From QWQI01 sp964608915 (lineage in GTDB: Bacteria > Planctomycetota > Planctomycetia > Isosphaerales > Isosphaeraceae), in contig CAZSQA010000013.1 in the NCBI GenBank assembly GCA_964608915.1, positions 62,001 through 126,000 of the forward strand: 64,000 nucleotides of DNA. The letters run 5' to 3'. The notes under the pieces were generated by a model. It was not told the origin of the DNA. It saw only the letters and a program-made list of their open reading frames with translations, and did no database searches. The first letter of the stretch is position 1. Each line of letters begins with the position of its first letter. The position numbers and the translations under genes were made by a program. Positions 26,012 to 36,800 of this stretch are shown here, one piece after another.

Positions 26012-28252
26012 TCAGGCCGATTTGGCTTCCGGATAGGTGATACGGAGGTGATAAAGCCCCATCAGCGACACGGTCAGGCTTTTTTTGATCGCGGCGAGTT
26101 CCTTGAGCGTCAGCCCGCATTCGTCGAACTGACCGTCATGGATGCGTTTGTTGGTCAATTCGTCGACGAGAGCTTCGAGGCGGGCCGGCGTCGGATCCGA
26201 CAGCGTTCTGCTGGCCGATTCGACGGCGTCGCAGATCATCAGGATGGCGGCCTCCTTCGACTTCGGCGTTGGCCCGGGATATCGAAACGCGCTTTCGTGA
26301 ATACCGACCGGGTCGATGGCCGATGCGTCACGCTTGGCTGCTTCGCGATAGAAATATTCGACGAGCGTCGTGCCGTGATGTTGCAGGATCAGGTCCAGAA
26401 TCGGTTCGGGAAGGTTGTGTTCCCGGCCCAGTTCATAGCCGTCCTTCACATGGCCGATGATGATCATCGTACTGATGGCGGGTTTCAGGTTGTCGTGCTT
26501 ACTCGCCTGACCCCGAGGCTGGTTTTCGATGAAATATTCGGGTTTGACCATCTTGCCGATGTCGTGGAAGTAAGCCCCCACGCGGACCAGCAGCGCATTG
26601 GCCCCGATGGCTTCGGCCGCCGATTCGGCCAGAACGCCGACGGTCATCGAGTGATTGTACGTGCCGGGGGCCCGCTGCACGAGTTCCTGCAGCAGCGGAT
26701 GCCGGGCCTGGCCCAGTTCCAGCAGGCTGATACCCGTGATGAGGCCGAGGTAAGACTCGAGAAACGGCAGAATTCCACCAAGGAAAAACCCGGCCATGAT
26801 GCCCCAGACGCCACGCCACAGGCTCGTGGCCAGGATGAGGTCGAGCGGGTCACTCTGCCAGAGACCGGCAACCCAGGTCAGCAGGAAGAAGGCTGTGCCG
26901 ATCGTCGTGCCGACTTTGATGAGCTTCGTTCGCGAACGCACGTCGCCAAGAGTGACGATACCGGCCGTAGTTCCCGCCGCCAGGACGATCAGCTCGTCGA
27001 TGCCGGCCCCGAGGGCCAGACATGTGAGAAGCGAAAGCCCCAGGGTGAACATGATCGCCACGTCCATACCGAAGGCGATCGTCACCACCATCCCGCACAC
27101 GGCCACGGGCAGCGCCTCGGCGTCCCAGCTCTGAATCGTCAGAACCCGCATGGCGGCCAGGCTGATGTTGATCAACAGGCATAACAGCAAGATTTTCGAA
27201 GAGTCTCCGGCCAGCCGGGGCTCGTTGCACGCGAGGTAGTAGCCGAAAAGCGCGTAAAGCGAGATGCAAAGCCCGAAGGCTGCGAGCCAGCGTTCGAAAA
27301 TGTCCGAAAACGAGAGCTGTGAGACGTATCTTTCGTGTTCCAGGCGAAGCAGGTCGAGCGTTTCGGCGTCGATCGGCTGATTCTGCTGCACGATCAGGTC
27401 GCCGACCTTGAACGGGTCGAAAATGTCCTGAACTTCGGCCCGGGCCTGTTCCCTGGCTCGCAGCGTTTCCCGCTCGTCGTAGGTCAGTGTCGGTACGCCG
27501 GCCAGTTTGTCGTCGAGCAGGTCGAAAAGCCGCTGACCGAGTTCCGGCGGACGGAAGCTCGAAACGAAATGGCTGGCGAATTCGCTCTCCTGGCGAGAGA
27601 GGCGGTCTGGCGAGACTTTGTCGCGGGTCACGATGCGCGATCGCTGCTCCGGCTCGTTTTCGAGACGGATCGCGAACTGAGTCGCGTTCTGGTCGATGCG
27701 CGGCAACGGCGCGGAGCCTAGAATCCCTTCGCGGAGGATCGGGTTGAACGCTTCGCGCAGCTCTCGGGCGAACTGGTCGCGCCGCTCGGGAATGTCGTTG
27801 GCCTCACGCAGGTTTTCGAAAAGTGCTTTGGAGATCATGCCCCAGGACTGAATCAGGTTCGGAGGCAATTCTTCGACCTGGTGCACTTTTCCGGCCGCGG
27901 CGCCAAGGTCTTCCAGCGACTTGATGAGATTCTCGATCGGTCTGGGATCATGGATCATCCGCGGAGCGACACCGTCCTCGCGAATCTGGCGTAGAGCGTT
28001 GGATCGCAAGATGTTGCGGCGCTGAATTTCGTCCACGTTAAGGCGCAAGTCCCGGCTGGGCCGCTGACCCAGACGGAAGCCGAAGGTCGGGCCCTTGCCG
28101 TGCACAAGAACGGCAGAAACCAGGCAGGATGCCGCCATGATCAGGATTCGGAGACGGCGATCGCGATGCCGGCTCGACCTGTCGGAACCGAAGTCCACCT
28201 GGGTCTGACGGATGGGCCGTGCGAGTTTCTGGCGTCGTCTCGGAAGGTTCAT
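26012..28252 (-). CDS. 7TM-HD phosphohydrolase, PgpH-like
   Basis: A 746-residue membrane protein. A TM helix near residue 36-52 is followed by a large extracytoplasmic 7TMR-HDED-type domain (about 60-310), seven or so TM helices (about 325-500) and a cytoplasmic HD domain with the HDIG motif (GAYFHDIGKMVKPEYF, about 555). Further metal-binding residues are in IIGHVKDG and LQHHGTT. The architecture is that of PgpH, a c-di-AMP phosphodiesterase in Firmicutes and Listeria. In planctomycetes the nucleotide substrate is not certain. Its place between phoH and ybeY is a widespread gene order. Confidence 0.88.
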   Translation of the reverse strand: MNLPRRRQKLARPIRQTQVDFGSDRSSRHRDRRLRILIMAASCLVSAVLVHGKGPTFGFRLGQRPSRDLRLNVDEIQRRNILRSNALRQIREDGVAPRMIHDPRPIENLIKSLEDLGAAAGKVHQVEELPPNLIQSWGMISKALFENLREANDIPERRDQFARELREAFNPILREGILGSAPLPRIDQNATQFAIRLENEPEQRSRIVTRDKVSPDRLSRQESEFASHFVSSFRPPELGQRLFDLLDDKLAGVPTLTYDERETLRAREQARAEVQDIFDPFKVGDLIVQQNQPIDAETLDLLRLEHERYVSQLSFSDIFERWLAAFGLCISLYALFGYYLACNEPRLAGDSSKILLLCLLINISLAAMRVLTIQSWDAEALPVAVCGMVVTIAFGMDVAIMFTLGLSLLTCLALGAGIDELIVLAAGTTAGIVTLGDVRSRTKLIKVGTTIGTAFFLLTWVAGLWQSDPLDLILATSLWRGVWGIMAGFFLGGILPFLESYLGLITGISLLELGQARHPLLQELVQRAPGTYNHSMTVGVLAESAAEAIGANALLVRVGAYFHDIGKMVKPEYFIENQPRGQASKHDNLKPAISTMIIIGHVKDGYELGREHNLPEPILDLILQHHGTTLVEYFYREAAKRDASAIDPVGIHESAFRYPGPTPKSKEAAILMICDAVESASRTLSDPTPARLEALVDELTNKRIHDGQFDECGLTLKELAAIKKSLTVSLMGLYHLRITYPEAKSA

Positions 28253-28316
28253 GGGGCTGACTGGTTGCGGAGTCCTGTGGGGCCGGACCGTACCGAAAGC
28301 CGGTTCGCCGCTCCGG

Positions 28317-29285
28317 TCATTCGTGGGCGGATTTCTCGTACGCGTTGACGATCGCCTGCACGAGCGGGTGTCTGACGATATCGGCCTTGGTCAGCCGAAC
28401 GATGCCGACGCTTGCGATGCCGCCCAGGCGGTTGGCGGCGTCGGTCAGGCCGCAGGGCGTTCCTGGCGGGAGATCGTTCTGGGTCGGATCGCCCGTCACC
28501 ACGATTCGGGCATTGGTGCCCATACGCGTCAGAAACATTTTCATTTGGGGAATGGTGGCGTTCTGGCCTTCGTCCAGAATGATCACGGCATCGTTGAGCG
28601 TGCGCCCGCGCATGTAGGCCAGCGGTGCGATTTCGATCAGGTCGTTGCTCATGTAGCGGCGGATCTGCTCGTATTCCATCAGGTCATGGAGGGCGTCGAG
28701 CAGCGGCCTGAGGTAGGGATTGATCTTGGCTTCGAGATCGCCGGGGAGAAAGCCGAGATGCTCGCCCGCCTCGACGGCCGGTCGCACCAGGACGATTTTT
28801 TTGATCGATCCGGACCGCAGCGCCGCGGCGGCCATCGCCACCGCCAGATAGGTCTTGCCCGTGCCGGCGGGGCCGAGTGCGAAAACCAGCTCGTTTTCAC
28901 GCAGCGATTTCAGATAGGCCGCCTGGCCTTCGGTACGGGGGCGGATCAGTTTGGCGCCTTCGCGAATTTCCAGCTCGGTCGATACCGGCACTCCGACGGC
29001 GGCAATCGCCTGCACGGGGCTCGACTCGTCCAGAATCCGGCTGACTTCGGCGGAAGTGATCGTGACCTTCTTGCGGTAGAGCTGTCGAAGCTGGTCGAAA
29101 ACCTTCTGCGCGCGATCGATCCGGTCCGCATCGCCGTCGAGCCGTAACTCGCCATGGCGTGCCAGAATCTTGATGCCGAGAAAGTCCCGGACTTGTCTCA
29201 GGTACTGATCTCGGCTTCCGAGAACGGCCAGCTCTTCGTCGTGGCTGTCCAGCGCGATCGTCACGGAAACGGGGGAATCAGGCAT
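28317..29285 (-). CDS. PhoH-family ATPase
   Basis: A 322-residue PhoH-like protein, a cytoplasmic P-loop ATPase/probable RNA helicase linked to RNA metabolism. The N-terminal 80 residues form a KH-like region (LGIKILARHGELRLDGDADRIDRAQKVFDQL). The Walker A motif is GPAGTGKT (138-145), and Walker B reads DAVIILDEGQNAT. The arginine-rich end region RMGTNARIVVTGDPTQNDLP is also typical. Length matches PhoH (320-350). It lies upstream of the HD gene and ybeY, the classic phoH-pgpH-ybeY order. The ATG at 29285 overlaps nothing. Confidence 0.93.
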   Translation of the reverse strand: MPDSPVSVTIALDSHDEELAVLGSRDQYLRQVRDFLGIKILARHGELRLDGDADRIDRAQKVFDQLRQLYRKKVTITSAEVSRILDESSPVQAIAAVGVPVSTELEIREGAKLIRPRTEGQAAYLKSLRENELVFALGPAGTGKTYLAVAMAAAALRSGSIKKIVLVRPAVEAGEHLGFLPGDLEAKINPYLRPLLDALHDLMEYEQIRRYMSNDLIEIAPLAYMRGRTLNDAVIILDEGQNATIPQMKMFLTRMGTNARIVVTGDPTQNDLPPGTPCGLTDAANRLGGIASVGIVRLTKADIVRHPLVQAIVNAYEKSAHE

Positions 29286-29406
29286 GACCGGTCCTTACCG
29301 ATTGTTCGGGCGCAGCTCGCAGTTTTCCTGCAGTTCGAGTATCCCTTGATTATCCCGCAACAGGGCCGAAAACTCAACGCGCAACCGGTCAGGATGTCGA
29401 AACGAT

Positions 29407-30273
29407 TCATCCGAGAATCGTCAGGATCGCCCAACCCGCCGGAGCCGCCAACATCAGCGAATCGAGCAAGTCCAGCACGCCACCGAACCCTGGAATGACC
29501 GACGATGCGTCTTTCACGCCCGCTTCGCGTTTCATCATCGATTCGGCCAGATCTCCGAGCTGCCCCGCGACCGAAACGCCCAGGGCGAACGCCAGCCGGC
29601 CCGGCCAGGCCGGGAGAGCCATCTGCCCGGTCACGATCCGTTCGAGATGACACAGACCCGCGACGATCGCCACAGCGAATATCAAGCCGCCTGCCGCACC
29701 TTCCCACGTCTTTTTGGGCGAGAGCTTCGGCGTCATCAGGTGCCGGCCGAAGAGCTTGCCGAACGTGTAAGCCCCGATGTCCGTTCCCTTCGTCGCGCCC
29801 ACCACGAGCGCCAGGGCGAAAAGGCCCCGATCCGGCCCGTGCAGAAACCGCAGTTGAGCCAGAAACGAGCCGAGAACGCCGACATAGACGATGCCCGTGA
29901 TCGTCGAGGCCACGCGCGGAAGCACGTGCGTTTCGTCGTCAAAAAGCCGGACACCCGCGGCCAGCGTGCAGCAGACGGAAAGCGCCAGGGCGCAGCCCAT
30001 CGGGCCGAGTGCCAGGGCGCCGCCCGAGCCGGCGACGGCCGCCGCCACGTTCGAAACGAGGCACAGGGCCGTTCCCGCGTAGAGCGGCACGGCGATCGGC
30101 CGGCCCACCGTCGCGGCCAGCAGGGGTGTCGCTTCGTATGCCGCAAGGGCACCTGCGGCGAGTACGAGCGTCATCCACAAAACGTGATAGGGAGCCGTCC
30201 AGCCGTCCACGATCAGAATGCCCGTGAACGCGGCGATCAGGCAGACGCTGACCGGCAACCTGTGTCGAAGCAT
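29407..30273 (-). CDS. cdsA: phosphatidate cytidylyltransferase
   Basis: A 288-residue CdsA, an inner-membrane enzyme that makes CDP-diacylglycerol from phosphatidic acid and CTP, the precursor of acidic phospholipids and PE. Eight or so TM helices are visible. The CDS signature is near the C-terminus: SMMKREAGVKDASSVIPGFGGVLDLLDS, with the S-x-x-K-R-x4-K-D core intact. The usual H-G-G-x-x-D-R is F-G-G-V-L-D-L, a variant. KGTDIGAYTFGKLFGRH (about 160) is also conserved. The start ATG 30273 is chosen because the upstream frame overlaps uppS and is not protein-like. It follows uppS by 23 bases, the common uppS-cdsA pair. Confidence 0.92.
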   Translation of the reverse strand: MLRHRLPVSVCLIAAFTGILIVDGWTAPYHVLWMTLVLAAGALAAYEATPLLAATVGRPIAVPLYAGTALCLVSNVAAAVAGSGGALALGPMGCALALSVCCTLAAGVRLFDDETHVLPRVASTITGIVYVGVLGSFLAQLRFLHGPDRGLFALALVVGATKGTDIGAYTFGKLFGRHLMTPKLSPKKTWEGAAGGLIFAVAIVAGLCHLERIVTGQMALPAWPGRLAFALGVSVAGQLGDLAESMMKREAGVKDASSVIPGFGGVLDLLDSLMLAAPAGWAILTILG

Positions 30274-30296
30274 CCGGACATAACCTCGCTGGCGGT

Positions 30297-31082
30297 TCAG
30301 GACTTCGTCAGACCGCCGAATTTGCGCTTGCGCCCCGCGTAAGCCCGGAAGGCTTCCGCCAGATGCTCTTCGCGGAAATCGGGCCAGTTGAGGTCCGTCA
30401 CCCACATTTCGGAATACGAAATCTGCCAGAGCAGATAGTTGGAGACGCGCATCTCACCCGCGGTGCGGATCAGCAGATCGGGGTCGGGCATGCCTGCGGT
30501 GTCGAGATGGGCTGCGAAGAGTTCGTCGTCGATCGCTTCGGGAGCGATTTCGCCCCTGGCGACCCGTTCGGCGATGCGGCGCGCGGCCTTGGCGATCTCC
30601 GTGCGTCCGCCATAATTCACGGCCAGGGCCAGCGTCATGCCGGTGTTATGGCGTGTCATTTCGACGGTGCGGTCCATCTCGTCGAGCACTTCCGGCGGCA
30701 GCCCTTCCCGCTCGCCGATCATCGCAAGACGTATGTTTTCGGCGGCCATTTCGTCCCGCTCGACGATCAGAAAATGCCGCAGCAATCGCATCAGAAAGCG
30801 AATCTCACGCTGCGGGCGCTTCCAGTTTTCGACCGAAAGGCAGTACAGCGTAAGCTGTTCCAGGCCCAGCCGCCGGCACTCTTCGGTGACGGCGCGGACG
30901 CTCTGGATCCCGCGGCGGTGGCCGAAAACGCGCGGCAGGCCACGCTGCTGAGCCCACCGGCCGTTGCCGTCCATGATGATGGCCGCATGCCTGGGCAACT
31001 GCTCGCGGGTCAGGCCGATTTCCGCAAGCCGCTGTCGCCCTTCCTCGGTCAATGGATGCATGGCCGTCGCGGCGCTGCTCAT
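30297..31082 (-). CDS. uppS: isoprenyl (undecaprenyl) diphosphate synthase
   Basis: A 261-residue cis-prenyltransferase that makes the undecaprenyl carrier for peptidoglycan and other envelope glycans. The active-site stretch is IIMDGNGRWAQQRGLPRVFGHRRG, with D38 holding Mg2+. NWKRP (about 104), the later RTAGEMRVSNYLLWQISYSE, and the C-terminal RFGGL-like end (KRKFGGL) are all in place. Length is close to usual (about 250). Placed immediately before cdsA. Confidence 0.95.
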   Translation of the reverse strand: MSSAATAMHPLTEEGRQRLAEIGLTREQLPRHAAIIMDGNGRWAQQRGLPRVFGHRRGIQSVRAVTEECRRLGLEQLTLYCLSVENWKRPQREIRFLMRLLRHFLIVERDEMAAENIRLAMIGEREGLPPEVLDEMDRTVEMTRHNTGMTLALAVNYGGRTEIAKAARRIAERVARGEIAPEAIDDELFAAHLDTAGMPDPDLLIRTAGEMRVSNYLLWQISYSEMWVTDLNWPDFREEHLAEAFRAYAGRKRKFGGLTKS

Positions 31083-31182
31083 GGCTGTGAATTCGCCTCA
31101 GTGTCGGTTTCGAGCGAAAACGGACTCGAGAACGGAAGCGTCATACGATCCGAACGCTTCCGCACCTGGTCGATACCCTATC

Positions 31183-32505
31183 TTACCACGATCCCGCCGG
31201 AACTGCGACGGTCTGAGTCCGTTCCGGGCCGACGCTCACGCGCCTGACCGGCACATCGACCTGCTCCGCGAGAAAACGGACGTATTCGCGGAAGTTCACG
31301 GGGAAGTCCTTCCACTGGCGCACAGCCGTGACGTCTTCACTCCAGCCTTGCAGGTCCTGATAAACGGGCGTAACCTGGCCGAGTTCTTCGAGACACGCCG
31401 GGAACCAGTCGAGCAGCGTGCCGTCGGGCCGGCGGTAACCGGTGCAGACACGTATCGTCTCGAACCCGGAGAGAACGTCGAGCAGCATGACGCTCAGTTC
31501 CGTCGCCCCGCTGACCCAGGCCGAGTGACGCACTGCCACGGCGTCGAACCAGCCGCAGCGGCGCGGCCGGCCCGTCACGGTGCCGTATTCGCGGCCCCGG
31601 TCGCGGATCCGCTGGCCGATTTCGTTATCGAGTTCCGTCGGGAACGGGCCGCCGCCCACGCGGGTGGTGTAAGCCTTGACCACGCCGACCCAGTGGTCAA
31701 TGTGCCGTGCATGAACGCCGGAACCTGTGCCCAGGCCGGCCGCCGACGAATTCGAAGACGTGACGTAAGGAAACGTGCCGTAATCGATATCCAGAAGCGA
31801 GCCCTGGGCCCCTTCGAACAGGATCTTGCGGCCACTTTTCACGGCGTTCGCCATCCAGGCGGCGGTGTCGGTGACGAAGGGCCGAAGACGCTCGGCATAT
31901 CCGAGATATTCGTCGCAAATCGCGTCGGCGTTCAGCGGTTCGAAGGGCTTCAGCGTGGCGCCCAGAATCCGGTTCTTGAATTCGAGCACGCGGCCGAGCC
32001 GCTCACGCAGATGATCGGGCCGGAAGAGTTCCCCCATCCGGATGCCGTGAACCCGGCCGACCTTGTCTTTGTAGCAGGGGCCGATTCCGCGCCGGGTCGT
32101 GCCCAGCCGTTCGCTGGAAGTATTCGATTCTTCGGACCAGCGTTCCTCTTCCAGGTGATACGGAAAGATCACGTGGGCCCGGTCGCTGATGTGAAGTCTG
32201 CCCGAAAAATCGACGCCCTGGGCGCTCAGCCGGTCCATTTCGGCCAGCAGCATCGGGGGGTGGATGACGACGCCGTTGCCGATCACGCAATCGACGCCGG
32301 GGCGTACCGCTCCGGTCGGAATCAGCGATAGCTTATACGTCTTGTCGCCGACGATCACCGTGTGGCCGGCGTTCGCTCCGCCCTGGTAACGCACGACGGT
32401 GTCGTGGTCGTCGCAGAGCAGGTCCACGATCTTTCCCTTGGCCTCGTCACCCCATTGCAGCCCGACGACGCACGTATTCGACACGTTCAGGGTTCCTCGT
32501 CCCAC
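31183..32505 (-). CDS. purA: adenylosuccinate synthetase
   Basis: A 440-residue PurA that joins IMP and aspartate using GTP to form adenylosuccinate, the first committed step to AMP. The GTP loop is GLQWGDEAKGKIVD (residues 15-28), with catalytic D20 and H48 (GGANAGHTV). The later signature GTTRRGIGPCYKDKVGR is present, as are GAQGSLLDIDYGTFPYVTSSN, VGGGPFPTE and TGRPRRCGWFD. Length is normal (about 430). It points away from nitrilase and could share the upstream end of the uppS block, with a 100-base gap to uppS. Confidence 0.96.
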   Translation of the reverse strand: MGRGTLNVSNTCVVGLQWGDEAKGKIVDLLCDDHDTVVRYQGGANAGHTVIVGDKTYKLSLIPTGAVRPGVDCVIGNGVVIHPPMLLAEMDRLSAQGVDFSGRLHISDRAHVIFPYHLEEERWSEESNTSSERLGTTRRGIGPCYKDKVGRVHGIRMGELFRPDHLRERLGRVLEFKNRILGATLKPFEPLNADAICDEYLGYAERLRPFVTDTAAWMANAVKSGRKILFEGAQGSLLDIDYGTFPYVTSSNSSAAGLGTGSGVHARHIDHWVGVVKAYTTRVGGGPFPTELDNEIGQRIRDRGREYGTVTGRPRRCGWFDAVAVRHSAWVSGATELSVMLLDVLSGFETIRVCTGYRRPDGTLLDWFPACLEELGQVTPVYQDLQGWSEDVTAVRQWKDFPVNFREYVRFLAEQVDVPVRRVSVGPERTQTVAVPAGSW

Positions 32506-32793
32506 TGGCTCGGTTCGTTTTCGGGCGCGTTACGTTCTGGCCTGCGAACCCGAAACGTCAAATCATAGTGGTCGCGCCGGCATGCGGTCAATCTTCAGTT
32601 ACGGACCGGAGCTTCCGTTCTTCAGGGAAAGGCATGGCCGTCGCGGCCCGGCTGACGATAATGAGAGCGACGTCCGTAAGAAAGCACGCATGCGCCCTGG
32701 CGACGACGCGGCCGGCAGGACTCGATCGCCCGATCGAACGAGGCGAAATCCGCGGCGGCCGGAAAATCGAGCCACGAAAGAGATTCGGGCCAA

Positions 32794-33684
32794 ATGAATC
32801 GCTACTATGCCGCCTGCTGTCAGACCGACTTCCCCTGCCCGCGCGATCGTTCCGCGTACCCCGAACGTGTCGCGAAATGCATCGGCATGATCGAAAACGC
32901 CGTCGTCGGCTATGAACCGTTTTTCGACGTCAAACTCGTCGTATTCCCGGAATTCGTCCATGCCGCGCCGGTCTATTCCACCGTCGAGGAATTGATCGAC
33001 CGGCTCGCCGTCCCGGTTCCGAACGAGTTCACCGATCTGTATGCCGCCACGGCGAAGCGCCTGGGCGTTCACATCGTGGCCGGCACGTTTCTGGAGGTCG
33101 ATCCCGCCCTGCCTGGCCACGTATTCAATACGTCCTGCCTGATCGGCCCGGACGGGCTTCTGATGAAATACCGCAAGGTGCAGCCCTGGCTGCCCTGGGA
33201 GATCCACACCAGCCCCGCCACACTGACGGCCGACCCGGGCACGCTCTTTCCCGTGGTCGAAACCGAGCTTGGCAAAATCGGCGTGGCCGTGTGTTATGAC
33301 TGGCTGTTTCCGGAAGTGATACGCGGCCTGGCCGTCAATGGCGCCGAGGTTCTGGTGCGGGTTTCGGCCTATATGGATCCCTGGGGCGCCACGCCGCCGC
33401 TCGACTGGTGGACGCTCTTCAACCGCGTTCGGGCCGTGGAGAGCATGGCCCACGTCGTCGCTTGCAATCAGGCGGCTTCGCTGGCCAATTATCCGCCGTT
33501 CAGCTGGCCGGGCGGTTCGATGATCGTCGACTTCGACGGCCGCATCCTCGCCCAGGCCGACCCGGGCCCTGGCGAGAAAATCGTCGTGGGGCCCGTCGAT
33601 CTCGCCGCGCAGCGCGCGGAACGTGAGCGGCGGCGGGGCCATCGGTTGTTGTCCCACAGGTTCGACTCGTTTTATACTGGTTGA
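32794..33684 (+). CDS. nitrilase-superfamily amidohydrolase (C-N hydrolase)
   Basis: A 296-residue cytoplasmic C-N hydrolase with the catalytic triad in view: E53 (VVFPEFVH), K128 (LMKYRKVQPW) and C167 (GVAVCYDWLFPE). The fold hydrolyses amides or nitriles. The C-D pair fits amidases more than true nitrilases, but the substrate cannot be assigned. The upstream 288 bases are the divergent promoter region shared with purA. The ATG at 32794 begins right at the family start (YYAACCQTD); an out-of-frame ORF overlaps on the other strand. Confidence 0.85.
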   Translation: MNRYYAACCQTDFPCPRDRSAYPERVAKCIGMIENAVVGYEPFFDVKLVVFPEFVHAAPVYSTVEELIDRLAVPVPNEFTDLYAATAKRLGVHIVAGTFLEVDPALPGHVFNTSCLIGPDGLLMKYRKVQPWLPWEIHTSPATLTADPGTLFPVVETELGKIGVAVCYDWLFPEVIRGLAVNGAEVLVRVSAYMDPWGATPPLDWWTLFNRVRAVESMAHVVACNQAASLANYPPFSWPGGSMIVDFDGRILAQADPGPGEKIVVGPVDLAAQRAERERRRGHRLLSHRFDSFYTG

Positions 33685-33803
33685 GTCCGCCATGACCGGT
33701 ACGAAGCCGGCCTCGTCCCGAAAGTGCGAAAAATCACTCGTGCTCCACACGAATCGGCGCATCCTCCGCCAGAGCGCCGGATACATCAGAAGAGCGTGCC
33801 ACG

Positions 33804-36800
33804 ATGAGTTCACCGTTTTTCAAGGAGATTCCCCCGGGGCCGATCGGGCCGAGGCCGTCGGACGACGGGTCTCCCGTGTGGTTCCGGGCCGCCTGGGTGA
33901 TCGGAGTCGCTCTGGTGTTCGCCGCTGTCGGTGGCGGGTTCTATCTGCTTTCAGGGCCGGATATTACCGTCGATCCTGTACAGTTCGGTCCGGTCGATGA
34001 GAGTCAACCGGCCGCCGAGAACAAGAAGCCGGCTGAAGCGGCGATCGTCGTATCGAGTGCGAATCTGGACAGGGCGCGGACCGAAGCCGCTCCGATCATC
34101 CCGCCGGAGACGGTCGCCGTCGATCCCGCCGCGCCGCCGGAAGGTCCGTGGGTCGACATCCATTTTCGTGGCCTGGGCCACATGGAACGTTACGAATACG
34201 ATCAGGCGGTAGAGGCTTTCCGCGAAGTCGTCGCCCTTCAGCCGGAATGGAACGCCGCGAAGATCAACCTTGCCATCGCCCGGCTGAACCAGACGGGCAC
34301 GGAGGCCGAAGCCGCCAAGGAGGACCGGACCGGCACGGGCCCGGCGAAGTCGAATTTCGACGAAGCCCTCGAGCTGCTGGACGGTGTCATCGAACGTGAA
34401 CCGACGAACCTGCACGCTCACTTTTGCCGGGGCATCATTCTGGAATATGTGGGCCGGATCGCCGACGCGCATCGCGATTTCCGTATCGTCGCAGTCAAGG
34501 ATCCGGGTGACGGTCATGCCTGGTATAAGGTCGGTTCGACGCTCACGAGCCCCGCGGATCCGAATCAGCCCGCCGGTCCGGAAGAGGCTCCGGAGCTGAT
34601 CGAAATCTTCGAACGGGCTCTTTCCTGCAATCCCTACCTGGTGCCCGCGCTTTACAGGCTGCAACTTGCCTATGCGATGGCCGGCAAAAGGGCCGAGCAG
34701 CGTGCGACGATCGAGCGCTGGACGAAGCTCAACGCCAAGCAGAACGCGGCCGCCTACGGCGAAACGGCGGAGACGTTCTACGGAGAGATGGGCAAATACG
34801 CCCGGATCGTCAATCCGCCTTATCGCCGAGAGAAAAAAGCCGAAGCCGAAGGCCCTGGCGAATTGCCTGCACCGCCGAAATTCGCGGAACTTCGCAAGCT
34901 GGACGTGAAGCTCGAGAACGGCTGCCGCTGGGCGACCGAGGAAGACTTTTCGACGCGCGAAACGGCGAACCTGCAGGCCGTGCGGCGGCGGTTCGGCATG
35001 GCCGTCGCGGCGGCTGATTTCGACAATGACGGCAAGCTCGACTTTTACGCCTGCTCGGCCGTCGTTTCACCGTCCGGCGTGCGTGACTGCCTGCTGATCA
35101 ATCTCGGCGAAGGCCGGTTCGAAGATCGTTCGACCGCCTGGGGAGTACCGGTCGATCATCCTTCCACGGGCGTCGCCGTGGCCGATTTCGATGCCGATCG
35201 CCGTGTCGACATCTTCCTGACCGGCCTGCGTGAACACCGGCTCTTGCGCAGCCTGGGCGACTGGTTCGACGACGTTTCCTATTTGATCGGCGTGCCCGAA
35301 ATTCCCGCGATCGGCCTGACGGCCCGCTGGCTCGATCTCGACCAGGACGGCGACCTGGATCTTTACGTGATCCAGTACAGCCACGCCGATAACGACCGGC
35401 TCTTCCGGGCGGCGGAACCTGTCGGCCAGACCAATCTGATCTTCCGCAACGACGGAGTGCCCCCGCCCGTGCCAGGCCGGCCGGCCGACAACTGGGCCCC
35501 GCTGGCCGTGGCACCGGCTGATCTGCCGGCTCGCGGCGGCCTTTCTCTGGCGTTTTCGCCCTGGCCGAAAAGCGAAACGATGGGTGGCGACGACGCCCCG
35601 CACACCGGAATCGCCGCAGGCGATTTCGACGACGACCGGGATCTCGACGTCATCCTGGTGCATGACAATGTCCTGCCGAAGATCCTGTTCAATGACCGTC
35701 AGGGCAAGTTCACGCCGATGAACCTGGGCGCGACGGCCGCTCTTATCGACCCGAGAATCACCGGCGTGCTCACCACGGACGTGAACCACGACGGCCGAAG
35801 CGATCTCGTTCTCCATGGCCTCTCCGGCAAAGTCGCCGTTCTCGTCAATCGCATCCAGTCGCGTGTCGGCGAGGGCCCCCTTCTGGAATTCGGATCGATG
35901 CCCATGGATCCGCGCATCTACACGCAGCTCACCACGGCCGACCTCGACCTTGACGGTCGCATGGAACTGATCGGCCTGCCGCGTGACCAGTCGATTCCCT
36001 TGCCGATGTGGTCGCGGCTCGACGGCGACAAGTTCGTGACGCGGGAATTCCCCGTGGCCGTCGGGTCAGGCAACGCTTCAAGCAGTGTCGGCATGTCCAT
36101 CGTCGACGTAATGGCCACGCCCCTGCCGGAACTGGTTCTGTGGACCGACGCCGGGCCATTCGTCGCCGTGAACGAAACGGCCGACCGGCCCTGGATCGCC
36201 CTGAACCTGGGCGGCCGCTGGAAGCGCAGCTTTGACCACATGCGAACCAACCCGCATGGCCTGGGCGCGAAGATCGCCCTGGAGGGTCAGGGCCTGTTCG
36301 TGCCTTACGAACACACGACGCCTTCAGCCGAACTCGCTCAAAGCCAGGCACCGGTCGTCCTGGGCACCGCTGGCGTTCGAACCGTGCCGCTTTTGCGGAT
36401 GCGCTGGCCCGACGGTGTCATGCAATCCGAGCTGAACGTGCCGGCCAACCAACTGCTCGCCATGGCCGAAAATAACCGCAAAACCGGCAGTTGCCCCGTT
36501 CTGTTCACCTGGAACGGTGAGCGTTTCGTCTGTCTCGGTGATTTTCTCGGCGGTGGCGGTCTCGGATATCTCGTCGCTCCTGGCGTATACTCGCAGCCGG
36601 ACCGCGACGAAGCCCTGCGGATCGATTCGAACCAGCTTAAGGCCGAGAACGGCGTGTTTCGGATGTCGATTACCGAGCCGATGGACGAAGTGGCCTATAT
36701 CGACCATCTCATGCTCGAAGCCGTCGATCACCCCAAAGACGTCGCCGTCGGACTCGACGAACGCTTCAGCCCCGGAGGCAACAGGCCGACCGGTGCGCTT

